From the NCBI GenBank assembly GCA_905250075.1, contig CAJNOP010000021.1, forward strand, positions 1 through 64,000: a stretch of DNA of 64,000 nucleotides, given 5' to 3'. The position numbers and the translations under genes were made by a program. Shown here piece after piece: positions 1 through 12,769 of this stretch (positions are counted from its first letter, which is position 1; the number at the start of each line of letters is the position of its first letter). The notes under the pieces are model-generated. The model did not search any database. It was not told where the DNA came from and was given only the letters and a program-made list of their open reading frames with translations. This DNA is from Rotaria sp. Silwood1. Taxonomy: Eukaryota; Rotifera; Eurotatoria; Philodinida; Philodinidae.

Positions 1-174
1 TTCTCGAGACATGCAGTGAGAAAGTGGTTCATATATTGGAACGAGATGTCATTTGACTGTATATCAACAATGTCTGTAAGATAGTTTAAATTGCTACTCC
101 TATACTACAATACTAGTTTTCGATCATGTTTCACAAAAGAATTAAAAAAAAAAAAGAAATGTTTGATAACATAC

Positions 175-1000
175 TGTTTCATCTTTTTTGGTTTCATCTT
201 CATCTTTTTTATCGGTTTCTTTTTTCTTATCATCTTCATCTTCATCATCGGATATTTCTTTTTCACGTTCTTTTTGTACAACTAATTTAATTGGATAACC
301 AATAAATTGTGAATGTTTTTTAATAACTTCTTTAACACGTTTTTCTTCAAGATATTCAGTTTGATCTTCTTTAAGATACATAACAATTTTTGTACCACGA
401 CCAAGTGGTTCACCAGATGTATCACGTTTAATTGTAAATGAACCACCAGCACTTGATTCCCAAACATATTGTTCATCATCATTATGTTTTGATGTAACTG
501 TTACACGATCAGCAACTAAATAACATGAATAAAAACCAACACCAAATTGACCGATCATGCTAATATCAGCACCAGCTTGAAGTGCTTCCATAAAAGCACG
601 AGTACCTGATCGAGCAATGGTACCCAAGTTATTAACAAGATCAGCCTAGAAAATATAAATATTTATGTTTAATTTGAAATGAAAGTTTTGGACTTTTTTT
701 TTTATTGTAACTTACTTTTGTCATACCAATACCAGTATCAATAATAGTTAATGTATTACTGGCTTTATCTGGTATGATTTTAATATATAATTCTTTTCCA
801 GTATCAAGTTTTGTTGGTTCTGTAAGTGATTCATAACGAATTTTATCCAATGCATCAGATGAATTTGAAATAACTTCACGTAAGAAAATTTCTTTATTGG
901 AATAAAATGTATTAATAATCAATGACATTAATTGTGCAATTTCAGCTTGAAAAGCGAATGTTTCAACTTCGCCACTTTCATGTTCCATTTTGTCTGACAT
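175..1000 (-). CDS. HSP90: Cytosolic HSP90 chaperone, N-terminal part (5' partial gene in window)
   Basis: ATP-dependent cytosolic chaperone; the window holds the N-terminal ATPase (GHKL) domain and the acidic/lysine-rich linker, about 252 residues. Exon 1 is 1000-716 (95 codons, start ATG at 1000-998) and exon 2 is 645-175 (157 codons), joined by a phase-0 intron 715-646 (GT..AG). Visible motifs: [39 protein letters not shown] (ATP-lid asparagine), DTGIGMTK, the QFGVGFYS glycine loop, then a charged linker rich in D, E and K. After the linker a donor GTATG at 174-170 opens an intron that reaches the window edge, so the middle and C-terminal domains lie outside. The acidic linker, the absence of a signal peptide and the [15 protein letters not shown] start indicate the cytosolic form rather than GRP94 or TRAP1. 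No frameshift is seen. Confidence 0.95.
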
Positions 1001-1106
1001 GTTTATTGGATTTTGATGATATCGACAAATAAAGTAGTGAACGCTAGCAAGTAACGACGAGTGTTGACGAGAGAGAAATGCAAGTTCAGCACAGAAACAC
1101 ACTACA

Positions 1107-1115
1107 ATTTATATA
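1107..1115 (-). promoter_or_regulatory. Candidate TATA box of the HSP90 gene
   Basis: The minus strand reads TATATAAAT about 107 nt upstream of the HSP90 start codon. This suits a compact heat-shock-type promoter. Just upstream are several TTC/GAA triplets, for example TTCGTCGAGCTTTC, that resemble a degenerate heat-shock element but do not form a perfect nTTCnnGAAnnTTCn array. The call rests on position and sequence only. Confidence 0.35.
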
Positions 1116-1198
1116 CGAAAGCTCGACGAAACGAGTAGAACAATCGAGAAGAAACGAGAAGTCAAGGAAGGACAAAAAGAAAAAGAGTATATTTTGAT

Positions 1199-1228
1199 TT
1201 TTTCTTTCTTTCTTTCTTTCTTTCTCTC
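1199..1228. repeat. (TTTC)n microsatellite
   Basis: About seven TTTC units in tandem lie upstream of the HSP90 promoter. On the HSP90 sense strand this is a purine (GAAA)n tract. Confidence 0.85.
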
Positions 1229-3288
1229 ATTATTACCATGCTGTTTCTTAGCCTAGGTCATTAAATTGCTACGAAGAAAGTATATGATGCAATACAGTAT
1301 CATCGGATAAATGGACTAAACTAGAATTCCCTGGATATCTATCTAAATAAGAAAAACAATTGCGCATTTAAATTTTCTTAAAACAAAATTGTCTTCGATC
1401 AAGTCGATATTAGTTCATATTTTTTATACGACATTGAATCGTGATAACCTTGACGATGAAAATATTTGTTTCGTGTAATTTGTGTGAAGGAAGAAGAAGA
1501 ATTATGTTCCATGACAAAATAATGAATCATGGTTTTTTTCACTGTACAGAGTCACTGGGAAAAAAAGGAAATGCGTTGTCATTTACGGATAAAAGAAAAC
1601 GAATAAGTTGGTTTTTTACACTAATTTCAATCTCGATCGTAGAAATTAGTAATTCGCATTTTTTTATGCTAAATCATTGAAAGTATCGTTACAAAAGTTT
1701 GTTTTACTAAAAACAAAACTTGTTGTTCATCTATTGCATATTGTTTATGATGAGTAATTGTCAAATATTTATTATTCGATTGTATACTAATTAAACTTAT
1801 CAGCATATCATGATTAAAAGATGCCTTTGTTTTAGACGTGCAAATAAGATGTTTTTATCCTTATAACGAAAACGCGATGCTATAAAATAAAATGCATATC
1901 TGTTTCGAATAGTTTTTTTTTTTGTTTGAAGTTGACTTTCAATTTTATTCATTATATTATTACAGGCAAGCTATATAAGTCGAAAAATATTAGAATAAAA
2001 ATAAAATTAAAAAAAATATTTTTATATAAATATCATTATACTAGAAGTTTTGAAAGTCTTCTGGAGAACAAAACTTGAATAATTCTTCAACAGTTCATTC
2101 AAAATACAAGTTTTTTTCATCATTCGATTTCATACTTATCATTAAAGTTTTATTCATCAGATTGCAGAAAAAATAATTGTACTTATAAATATTACAATAC
2201 AAATTGTTCTCTTAATGGTAAAATTTGAATGATTTGCAATCATGAAATGAAAGCAATTAGTAAAGTCTGACAAAAAAATGTTAATAAAAAAATGATATTA
2301 AAAAAGGTGTTTGAATACTTTTGATCAAAGTGATATTGTAGCAGATTAGACGCATTCTAAACATTTTTCAGGTATCAAATATTCTGGTTATTTGCAAAGT
2401 TTGTTCAATAACGTACTAAATAATGACAGAGTTCAATAACTGTACATTAATTTCTGAGTAGAATTTTTTTTATATTGCAGGATTCGAAAGAATGTTTTTA
2501 TTGGATAAGCTTGCTGTACGCGTCACTTAATATGATGCGAAGTTTTTCTATAAGAATGCATGAAAAACGATATTTACTAAAGATCACGTTGAAACTTAAT
2601 ATTAAAAATTGTTAACGAAAACAAAATAGTTTCGTAGAAATTCTAGGCAATGTCTTTCTCTCATATGTGTAAACAATAAATGGTGTGTTTCAGTTTAGTG
2701 TGTTAATTTTGAGACGTGGATGCAAATAAAATTATACGAGATAAAACTTTCTAAAAAATCTGAAATAAAATAATTGAAAGCACATGAATATCACTTGAGT
2801 TATTTTTTTACTTTTTTTTCCGAAAGCTGTTGGAATTCCTTGTATAATTCGACTTAATAAAGTTAAAATCTATTCGAAAAGAAAATATTATTAAAATAAA
2901 ATAGTTCGATGAGAAACAAAATAAAAGATTGTTAGATGGTATTAAATATTAGTTTAATGAAATATGACCACGTATGTTTGATTATATGATTAAAAATAAA
3001 ATCCGTTCGAACAAACATGCAACACAGATACGTAATTATCCGAAGTTTGTTATTTGAAAAGATAAATAATACACATGAAATATTGTTCATAATATCAAAC
3101 GAAAAATATTTAGATTTACTTTTTCTTTTTTATTATATTCATAGACAATCTTTCATGGTTTTTCTGAGATAGATTTAATTAAGTAAGAGTTGAATCTTCG
3201 TACTAATTATTATGCGCCAATCGTATATACGAAGAAGATTTATTCGATCTAATTTCATCAGATAATTGTTCTCTTATATTTGTCTATC

Positions 3289-3289
3289 A

Positions 3290-3322
<33 letters not shown>

Positions 3323-4349
3323 TATTGTGTCCGAAATATATGCAATTATATGAAATGTTACCTGATTCATTAGTAAATCGAACACAAATATGTCAAATTA
3401 ATTGTACACAAAATCAAACTATGTTAGATAATTTTAAGAAAATTTCTGGATGTGTAAAAGGTCATTTTAAAATATGTGAAGCTTATTTAAGTATGGATTT
3501 TAATACACAATTAGTATCATATAGTTTTACAACTGCTGATGCCATTGATATTGTTAACGAAAATTCTTCATTAATACGAGCTGATTTAGTTATGAATTAT
3601 TTATCTTATATTAAAACTGATATAACAGCCATACGATTTCGACAATTAACAATGAAATTTTCAAAAACAAATCCTCATCGACTTAATATTAATTATTGTA
3701 AGTTTATTACTTTTATTTCAATAGATAATAATTTATTATGAATAGTTTGTCGAACACAAATTGATGATGTAAGTTCGATGAATTTATTAGTTTTCTTTTT
3801 TGTTTTACATTGTTTTTTTTCTAGTGTGCCTATCTCGGTAAATTTTCTCAATTAAAACTATTGATAGTTATTTATTATTTAGAAATCGAAACAATTTATC
3901 CAGTGTATAAAGCAAATCAGCATATTTTAAAACGTATTCAACCAATATTCTATGATCCATCAATATCTTATGGTACAAAAATCGAATGTATGAATGATAT
4001 ATTAAATGAAACGACAAGTTTATGTTCAGGTTATTGTACATTAACATTAGGTTTACATACAATGACTAAAAGTTGCAATGAAACATTGTCATCTGATGCA
4101 TTAGGTATCAATATGTCATTAGGTTTAGCTTATCCTAATAATCCAAAATTTACTGCTCAAGTATCTAGTCTTGTACTTGTATGTAATAAACCAAATTGTA
4201 ATAGTAATACATCAATAACAAAAGTTATAGCTATTGCTAATGCTTTTCTTACAGCTCAATCGATTGGAATACGGATCATAGTCATCCATCAATCTTTCTT
4301 ATTATTTTATGGAATATTGTTGTTGTTTATTGTATTACTAAGCGTATAA
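3289..4349 (+). CDS. Secreted cysteine-rich Ly6-like surface protein, probably GPI-anchored
   Basis: Proposed exons: 3289-3697, 3746-3768 (23 nt), 3825-3837 and 3883-4349, giving 303 residues with consistent phases 1, 0, 1. The third intron (3838-3882) is only 45 nt and a multiple of three, so it could also be retained in frame. The protein starts with a Leu-run signal peptide (from a TTA repeat) and ends with a hydrophobic tail preceded by small polar residues, as in a GPI signal or a single membrane anchor. Cysteines are spaced through the ectodomain (ICQINC, SGC, KIC, CRTQIDDC, IEC, CSGYC, SC). It closes with VCNKPNCNSN, resembling the C-terminal CN..CN signature of Ly6/uPAR three-finger domains. 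N-glycosylation sequons (NRT, NCT, NQT, NET) are frequent. The Ly6 link is inference from that motif. A polyadenylation-like AATAAA overlaps the stop codon. Confidence 0.6.
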
Positions 4350-7024
4350 TAAAATTAAAGGTTTGTATTTTATTGCTCAGTAGTTTATGTTAAGTAAAAA
4401 ATTATTTTTAGCATAGTAAATAATATGAAAAGTTCTGTAACTAATTAAAAACTAATCAGTATTTTATTTATTTTTGTACACTTTTTTTTATTTATTTACA
4501 TCAGTAAAAATAGTATAATTACTATTAACAGACCTTTAGTGCATTAGTGATGCTTTTATAGATTTTGGTGGTCTACTGCAATGTCTTTTTTCACCGGTTT
4601 TAATATATTTAGCAGCAAGTGACGGTGCAGCAGTTTTTAATCTAGTTGCCATATAGACATCATGTATTTACACGTAGACTTTTTGAAAAATACTAGACTA
4701 TTACACAGACAACACTAAAGCATGTCTTGTATTTCTCAAACGACAACTATGAGTATTCTGAACGAACTAGGAAAAATTCATTGACACTTGGAAGAAAACA
4801 TGATGAGAGGAAAAAAAATATCTTAATTATATCAACAAAAGAGAACGTTTGGAAAATACCTTAGAATGAAGCAAAAAAAAGAAAAGGTATATATGAATAT
4901 TCTATTCTACGTAATTCATTTTGACTAATATGTCATCATGAGTCAACATGGAGAAACAGTACTTTATTTACACTAAAATGTTTTTATAAAAAGAAAATGA
5001 CTACTGATATAAGTATTAATCATTTAATGAGTAAATAAATTTTTAATTGAGCTGACTGTATTCGTTACTGATATTCAAATTTTAACATTGAACGAATTAT
5101 TAATCGATTGAGCAAACAATTATTTAACTGAACAAACATAATAGTTACTGCACACTAAATTTTATACTGATAGTTTGATTTATTTACTAATAATTTATAT
5201 ACAATACTGAGCAAATTATACTGAGCATTTAATGTATTCAGAAAATTAAGTTAAGCTGGTTTTATGAAAGACAATCTAAAAGGCGCGTTGAAGTATAGAG
5301 GTGAAAATTTGGACTCCACTCTCCACAGACTATAATAGATGTTGTTGACATACGAGGACATATCACATATCAATAATGTCTCGTTACAATATTTGAACTA
5401 CTTCCATATTGTATTACTGGAGAATTAAATAAAAGGATGATAAAGAAACGTATTTCAAAATAGATAGATTAAATATAATCTCTTTGTGATTAGCACGAAC
5501 AGCTACATCGCGTTTTCACATTTCAATGCGATAGGAATTTCAGTAACAATTTTTCTTTGTAGCAAAAAAAGGATTAGTAAACTTCTTTTTCTCAGTGGAA
5601 ACTAAGAAACATCTAGATTTCTAAAAGACACTATCATTTTATGAGCTCGTTCAAGATATCATCTATAAAATATGTGCGGCTCATGGGATAAATCAAACAT
5701 TTCTGAACGTCCAGACGATTTTCGAGAAAATTTTCAAGGTTAGTCTGTTTTAAAGGGCATTTCTAAATAGGAAATCAACTGAATCGATCGCCTGAATATG
5801 AATACGATGTTGAAATAATCCAAGATTATGCTATAAGAGTCAGCTGCCATTTTCTAGAGCAGCTGTATGAAATTTTCGTGTGCCATTTGTATAGAACTTT
5901 AGTTTTTTTTATATTTTACTATTTTCTGGTCATTCAAATCAAATGTATATAAAAAACAAAAGCTTTGCAATAGGTTCCATTTTTGCTTATTGTTTATGAA
6001 ATGTGTGTTTTCATTTTTATTTATTTAATGAAATGTTATTTAATAAAAGGCAGCAGTATATTTGAACAAATAGGCTTTTTTCTGAAAGTATCTTTTCCAT
6101 GAGACGTTAGAGCTTGTCGAGTCGGTCTCGGAATCGAAAGTTTTCAACCTGATGGGCTACAGTCGTTAGAAAAATGTGGAGATGAACAAATCATCAAATA
6201 CAAATATCCAGAGACAAGTATTTTGTAACTTCGGCACGATTAACCGATGCCAATCAAAAAAATTTTGTTGAGAGAATCGAATTATAACTCAATCAGGTTC
6301 GGGTCTGAAAAACTTGGATTAGACATGTTCTGCTGAACGTCCAGGAGGAGATCCATGAAACTGAACAGGAAGATGGATCAAAAATGCAATTTTTACCTGG
6401 ATATTCTTTGGGAATGATTTTCTAAGCTGTATGGCAGTGTTTGCACGATTTTTTTTGTAAGAAATCGATTCTCAATTGGAATAGTAAATTTTCTAAGACA
6501 ATAGTTTTAAATTATAGTATGATATGTATTATTTCTTTTATCTCTGTATGCATGAAACTTGTTAATCTATATAAATTTCTATGTGATTCAAACTAAACAA
6601 AAAACTAGTGATAAATCGTTTGATAGAACGTGCGTAATACCGCTAGTATTCGTTGATGATGATGAAAACATCGCCGGTTTACTGACAATCAACCGACGTT
6701 GATTTGAATCGTAAAAGTTTGGCTATTCTATGATTACCATTTGACTTCGGTATGTCGGCGGTAGGACGAACAAACGTACAACATGGATTTTTATATTTTT
6801 CTAACGTCATTGGTGTTATGATTGAAGCGGTATGAATAAGCCACTTTCTTGTTTCAAATGCACAATGATATTTTATCTTGTATTAATCATTTCTTTTGTC
6901 AATAAAAAACCTTGTTTCTTCCTTTTTTTTTCATTGATGTAAATATGTGTTTGTTTTTTTTTTAACTTTCCAACTTTCGTTTCTTTTCACCTAAATATAT
7001 AAAAGTAAAAACGACAATAATAAA
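4350..7024. other. Intergenic, AT-rich, with a dispersed-repeat copy
   Basis: No open frame with coding character is visible on either strand. The stretch contains the longest copy of a dispersed repeat at about 5278-5545, listed separately. The remainder is unremarkable AT-rich sequence. Confidence 0.6.
5278..5545. repeat. Dispersed repeat family A, longest copy
   Basis: Three blocks of this segment recur elsewhere in the window. Block 1 (GTTGAAGTATAGAGGTGAAA followed by ATTTGGACTC) recurs at 13368-13420 and, inverted, at 21393-21440. Block 2 (TTGACATACGA...ATGTCTCGTTA) recurs at 25861-25935. Block 3 (GGATTAAATAAAAGGATGAT-like, then GTTTTACATTTCAAT-like) recurs at 26685-26830 and partly at 14690-14760. 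No coding capacity is seen, so this is probably a non-autonomous mobile element. Confidence 0.65.
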
Positions 7025-7453
7025 TTAAAAATAAGTTTGTTCATTTTCTATATTTGTACTAGTAGTGAATGATTTTAGTTCAGGATGAGTTGGATTCTTA
7101 ACTTTTGATTTCCATTCTTTTACAAATGCCACACCAGCTTTATGCATACTCATTAATTTTTTTTTTGGTAATGATGATGTTTTTATTTGTTCCTGAGTAC
7201 CTTTAACAGGTAGACTATTTTTTAAATCACATGAAACAATTGTTTGTGAAGCAGATGTTCCAGAAGAATTCGGAGATAATCGACGAATAACTGGTTTATC
7301 AACTGTTGAAGGAGATTTTGTTGATGGAATTGAATGAGTAACTACTGGAATAATTGTTGGTTTTAATTCAGAATGAAGAACTATGTCACCTATGATAATA
7401 TTTTGATGATGATCATGATCATGATTACTATTCATTGTAGTTTGATTTAACAT
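7025..7453 (-). CDS. Hypothetical protein, 142 aa, single exon
   Basis: One uninterrupted frame runs from ATG at 7453 to a TAA at 7027-7025. The product is hydrophilic: an N-terminal His/Asp run (HDHDHH), a Ser/Thr/Pro-rich middle, and a basic segment SLPKKKLMSMHKAGVAFVKE followed by WKSKVKNP near residues 105-125. No signal peptide or membrane segment is present. Composition is coding-like for this genome and the frame is longer than its surroundings, but I recognise no family. The ORF could be the last exon of a longer gene or a fortuitous frame. It ends with FTTSTNIENEQTYF. Confidence 0.45.
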   Translation of the reverse strand: MLNQTTMNSNHDHDHHQNIIIGDIVLHSELKPTIIPVVTHSIPSTKSPSTVDKPVIRRLSPNSSGTSASQTIVSCDLKNSLPVKGTQEQIKTSSLPKKKLMSMHKAGVAFVKEWKSKVKNPTHPELKSFTTSTNIENEQTYF

Positions 7454-8821
7454 ATATTCTTATTTCTTTTTGCTTCTTTTTTTCTCGGTGAAGAATACAC
7501 CTTTGATGTGAATGGTGTGTTCTTTCTTTTGCATTGATGGCGTACACTTCACCTTTGAAGCCTTGCATGTGCTTGCATAGTCGTTTTTTTTTTTCGATCC
7601 TTACGTATTCAAGTCATTCAGCCATTGCTTACATACATAGACACTTTTGGTATACTGTAATTTGTAAAAAAAAGCCTTGAAAATTTGTTGATATAATATG
7701 GACCTTGTATTTGAATACCTTAAAATTATTTTTTTTTTATATTCGTGATAGATAGTATACTATATCATATGGATTAGTCAATCATTATTTATCTAAAAAT
7801 ATAAAGGAAATTTAGTGAATAGGAATGAATCATTAATAACGGTATGTTAGTTTTGACTAAGATAGATTATTGTATATCATTTATTACGTCATTGGAGAAT
7901 TCAGAAACAATTGATATGGTATAAGATAACAAAAAAACAATACATGACTTTCTACAGTGAATAATTTAAAGAAACATATATATTTAATTTTCTCATTGTT
8001 GACATTCACGCATTAGTTAATGTCATTGACAACTTTGAATATTACTTTTCATCTACTAATATCTATAAATTTGTTTGCTTGATAATTAATTTGTTTTAGA
8101 GGCTATATTTATATTAACGCAATGATATTAATCTAAGGTTGTTCATTTTTGAATCAATATCATATATGAGTCTTAACGGATTTGATCGATATCTTATGTA
8201 ATAAATCTCATCGTGTAAATAATAACAACTAGATATTTTCAATTATTTGTCATTTAGAGATCAAATTATCATTGTTTTCACTTAACTGCTTGAGAAAAAT
8301 TTTTGGAGAATTCAGTTTTTGTTTGCCATAGATGTCATACTTTTAAAAAAAAATTGATTAAAAGATGAAGATTTATATTTAAGAAAAAAAGAAAAAACTT
8401 TCAGAAGGAAGGATTATTTCTTCTTGCTAATACTGATGGATAGTTTTTATAGCCTTAATCTAATATATTCTCAAGAAGTAGTTAGCAGCAAAGTATTTGC
8501 TACGACACAAAAAAAAAATAGAACGGTATAAAATACACGCACAGAACCAAATATAATAATAAGATTCAAATAAAAGAGGAAGTGATAATAATGACGGTTC
8601 ATAATCTTCTTCTTGCTGTGCATTGTAATGAAGAGAACATGTTTGTGTGCATGTGTGTATAAAAAAAAGGGAAATGATGATAAAAAGGAATAGACATGTA
8701 TAAAAAAAGACAGAAGAAAAAAAAAAAGCAAAAAAAGAAGGCAGGAAAAACAAGACAAGTGACAAAATTGATATTCTTTTCTAATTTTTTAATGTCCTTG
8801 AAGTCTTAATCTTCGATGCTA
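7454..8821. other. Intergenic spacer and 3' flank of the myosin light chain gene
   Basis: This is AT-rich sequence with A- and T-runs. The minus-strand frames at about 8460-8765 are low-complexity Phe/Leu strings in the 3' flank of the light-chain gene and are not taken as genes. Confidence 0.55.
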
Positions 8822-9378
8822 TCAAGTCGATTCATTGGGAAACGGACCTTGAAGAAGAGCACGAACAAAAACTTCATAATTAAACATGCCTTCGGCATCA
8901 TCTTTTGTATTTGTTGAACGAAGAATTTCTTCAACAGCACGTGGATCAAGTTTTTCAGCCATAGCAACAAGGACTTGTGTAAGTTCAGCCAATGACATTA
9001 AACCATTGCTTTCTTTATCGAATAATTTTAAACCTTCCATAAAATCTTCATATGTACCAAAATTTTTAGCCGGCATTTTATAAAATTCTGAGTAAATAGG
9101 TAAGAATTCTTCAACTTTTATTGATTTTTCTCCTGTTTTTTTTGTTTGACCACGTTTTTCACATTCAGCTTGTGTTGGGTAAAGACCAAGCGAACGAAGC
9201 ATATCTCCGATATAATGTGCATCAACTTTACCCTTTTTGTATTATAAAGAATATGAGAAAAATTATATGTAATATTTCATAAAATAAAATAAAATAAAAT
9301 CTTTACCTCATATTTCTTATCGAATACTTCAAAGACTTGTTTAGCTTCATCAACTTTATCACTGGGCAAATCGGCCAT
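8822..9378 (-). CDS. Myosin essential (alkali) light chain, EF-hand protein
   Basis: This is the essential light chain that wraps the IQ motif of the myosin II heavy-chain lever arm. Exon 1 is 9378-9307 (24 codons, MADLPSDKVDEAKQVFEVFD then KKYE) and exon 2 is 9232-8822. They are joined by a 74-nt phase-0 intron with GTAAAG donor and AAG acceptor, giving 160 residues, the usual length. EF-hand-like helices are seen at DKVDEAKQVFEVFD, the FMEGLKLFDKESNGLMSLAE hand near residues 88-107, and EGMFNYEVFVRALLQGP at the C terminus. The loops are degenerate (for example DKKYEGKVD and DKESNGLMS), as in essential light chains, which bind little calcium. The GKVDAHYIGDMLRSLG segment and the C-terminal FVRALLQGP distinguish it from calmodulin and troponin C. 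No frameshift or internal stop is seen. Confidence 0.92.
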
Positions 9379-10824
9379 TGCTGCTATGGTTTAGGATGGA
9401 TTGTTCTTAATGTGTTTGTAAGATGTTAGAATGCAAAAAAGAACGACGAATACAACAACGGCAGTAGTAGTTTGTTATAGTAGTAGAAACAGAACAGAGA
9501 AAAAAAATGTAGAAGATATCAATCCGTTTAGCTATTCCGATGATTTTGGTATCAAACAAGGCAAAAAGAGGAAGAGGACATAAGAAAAAAGAGGTTATTT
9601 CTGTCGATATGTTATCCAATCGTTTCTTGTCTGTTGCTGTACTATATTTTTTTCTCCTTTTGCAGTATTAAGACTAGCGTTAGTGATAATCATATTCAAC
9701 GACGCGGGATTATAGATAATCAATAAGGAAAGAAAAAAACTAGTGGAGACTAAAGAAAGAAAAAAGAAAAAATAATTTATATTATGAGATATGATTAGAA
9801 ATTTTCTGCAAAAAAATTTTTTTTTCTTTTATTGAATAATTAATTTAGATCATAAGTCTTTGTGTATGTATTTTCTTACGTAAAAAAATCCACAAATATA
9901 TTTATTTTTATTTTTATTTACTCTTTTGTACGTATTATTCTTGTTGTTGTCATTATTATCATATGTACAAAAACAGAAAAACCTTGGTAATATATTGTTA
10001 ACTGCTGTTTCTTGCTCTTTTCGCGCTCGACAGCCTTGGATAACGTTATATCAATGACGATATTGTCTCTCGTGTGGAAAAGAATATTTCCGTACACAAT
10101 AGCGAATTTGTCGGACTTGATTTGTTATTATGAGAATAACAAAAAGAAGAGGATGAAAACGAGGAGGAGTGGGAAAAATTATATGTACACGTTTCTACTC
10201 GAACAACATTGAGATATAAGGAAAAAATAGATACATAGAATTGATTCGATGAGAGATTATGCTGAAGAGAATGTTTCTATTTTGAAAACTAATGTTGTTT
10301 ATGAAGATAGATGTTTTTTTTTCGAAATGTTTTTGCTACAAAATATTACAGATTTTGAGTTAATGGCATGGAAACCATCAGAGTAAATATCTTGCCAGAT
10401 AATAAACCTTGTTTTTATTATTATTATTAAGTTCCAGTGAATGTATAATTACTAATACACGTATTATTTATTGAACTATAAATATGACAAGTTTTTTAAT
10501 GTCGTTCGATTTGAAGAAAATTAAAATTCATAAACGATAAAAAACAATTTCAATTATTCAATATCATAAAACACGAACAATTTTTTTTTGTTATACAAAA
10601 GTATGCATGCAACTAGTAAATCCTTGATTTTGTTTTTCAATATCTATTCGATAATAATACTTGATTAGATTCATTTTCTTTCTTCGTTGTCGTAATCTTT
10701 TCAAACAAATATTTAACTGGAGTTGTAGATACATTCTTTGATTTAAGTTCTTTTCTTACGAGAGAATTATTCGAAATTACACTCGGTGTTTGAACTTATG
10801 TTGAATCTAGCATAGCATCTTGAT

Positions 10825-11185
10825 GAGACTAGCAAAAGTCTTAATGATTCCATCAATATAGACTTTTGAAGCTGAGTTATGATCTTTCTTACTAAATTTT
10901 GAACTCTTTTTTTTCCAGGTATATAACGGAAAATTAAAAAAAATGGAATTTCGATCTAAAATATTGCCCATGGTTACATTTAATGATCCATAGAATATTC
11001 TTCAAAGACTTAATTAAAAACAATGAATTCAATATCCTATACGATAACATCCTTATTGGTTGAAACTATCAAAGTTTCATTTGTTTTTAGTTTTGCAGTA
11101 AATGGCTAGAAAATTCAATAAGACAATCATAACTTAGTCGGAAACACTTATGACAACGTATTCCTTTTAGACTTTTGCTAGTCTC
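10825..11185. mobile_element. MITE-like element, 361 bp, with 17-bp terminal inverted repeats
   Basis: The left end is GAGACTAGCAAAAGTCT (10825-10841) and the right end is its exact reverse complement AGACTTTTGCTAGTCTC (11169-11185). The interior is AT-rich and non-coding. A similarly sized pair of arms with nearly the same sequence occurs at 48451-48795 inside the Vangl gene, so this looks like a short family of non-autonomous DNA transposons. Confidence 0.65.
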
Positions 11186-12769
11186 ACTAAGGCGCCCATG
11201 TTGTTCTAATATGATCTTAAACGGCAGGTATCAGTTTGCTTGATATCCTTGATAGTTGTCTTAATATGTTTGATACAAATGAAGGATAGATGTTTGTCTA
11301 GTACTAACCTATCAGTATTATCTAATCTTTTTGAAGCTGATTTTATTAGTGATAAATTAATTGTATCTAATCAACGAATAATCAAGTTCATCTATTGTAA
11401 TAGATTGAGAAGTTCACAGAACATGTTTAGCATGTAGTTTGTTGTTGTCAATCGTCGATCATTACTTTATTTATTTAGTTGGATCAATTACATCGAGAAA
11501 ATGTGATTTATTTGAATAGTGTTTCAAGCTCTTATATTTTTCTTTATTTGACATGAAAATTTTCAATTAATTTTGTTTCTTGAGAATGTTGTTTATTATT
11601 ATTCATAATATAAATGTTGTTCATTTTCCTATAAATCTAATTTTGAGATATATGTTTTCACTAGTTTCAAGAGAATGTTAATGTTCATTAGTATTGATGT
11701 CTGTAATTTTTTTGATGATAATTATTCACGATTATCATCAATGAATATTTAATACAAAAGATTTTTGTCTTTGTTTGATAATGATTGATTTGTGCATGCA
11801 AACATGAGCAATGGTATGAAGTAGTATGAAATCGTTTCGTGGATCTCTAATTTTGTGAAGATCTTGTGCAATTTAATAGAAATAAATATTAACATTTTCA
11901 AGGAATTAAAGAATCTAAACAAATCAAAATTTATATCATAATACACAGCTGTTCAATATAAGTGTTTAGAGTACAGTCAAGCTAGTTAGACTTCAAAACC
12001 ATTGGTCGATCGATAGAATAACCTGTTAAGAAATAAAATATATTTCTTTTCATTCGACTTGTCTAAGTTTGTTTTTATATAAGATTAATAAGTTTTTTTC
12101 TGCCATTTCGCTTCAAGACATTTTCTAGTCGTTGTCACTCATAGAGTCGATATATATATTCAACTTAGAAAGTATTAGTCAATAGCCATTGTTCATATCT
12201 CGCTAGATAACTTAGTTGAACTGCTTCTGATATTCATATTATAGTTTTATTATAAACTGTATATGTTTCACATAGTGATAAGACTTTCGTAAACGAGAAT
12301 CTTATAATGAGTATCTGATAAGTTCAAGTACAATGTCATATGATCGATAGGAAATCATATGTATGAGAAATTAAATATGTACTAAGCTTAATGAAAAAAT
12401 ATTTGTAAAAGCAATGAAATCTTCCATTCCGCTACAATAATATAATAGATGTCACTTTTACAGTTTATCATGAGAAAAATATTTCATCGGCATAACTACA
12501 AAACAATCAAAGCTATTGTGACCTGCAATTATAATAGTGCAATGTCGATAAACGATCTTATTCGAAGATAGTGAATTCGGTTGACATACATCAACATACT
12601 CATCAACATCTATCAACAACGAATAGTACTTATACTCGATTCATTTGTAATAATATTAAATGAGTGACATCACAGTGGCTATAGGTGCATTATTATATAG
12701 TTGATTGGTGAATTCTTGCGGCTATTTACTATATGCGTTGATATAGATCAATTTACATTTACACTGGAA

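Larger units (their letters stand above)
1001..3288. other. Intergenic: HSP90 upstream region and AT-rich spacer
   Basis: This stretch holds the HSP90 5' flank and a (TTTC)n tract at about 1199-1228. The rest is AT-rich DNA in which I see no convincing exon. Open frames such as the one at 1441-1680 lack family similarity, flanking splice signals and coding-like composition. Confidence 0.6.

Noticed and set aside
1085..1170. Heat-shock element upstream of HSP90
   Set aside because: Several GAA/TTC triplets are present but no perfect alternating nGAAn array, so it is mentioned only as degenerate.
1441..1680. 79-codon plus-strand open frame
   Set aside because: AT-rich, no family similarity, no splice context; looks like chance.
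8460..8765. Two overlapping minus-strand frames of ~100 codons
   Set aside because: Low-complexity Phe/Leu/Ser strings produced by A- and T-rich 3' flank sequence; two frames are equally open, which argues against coding.
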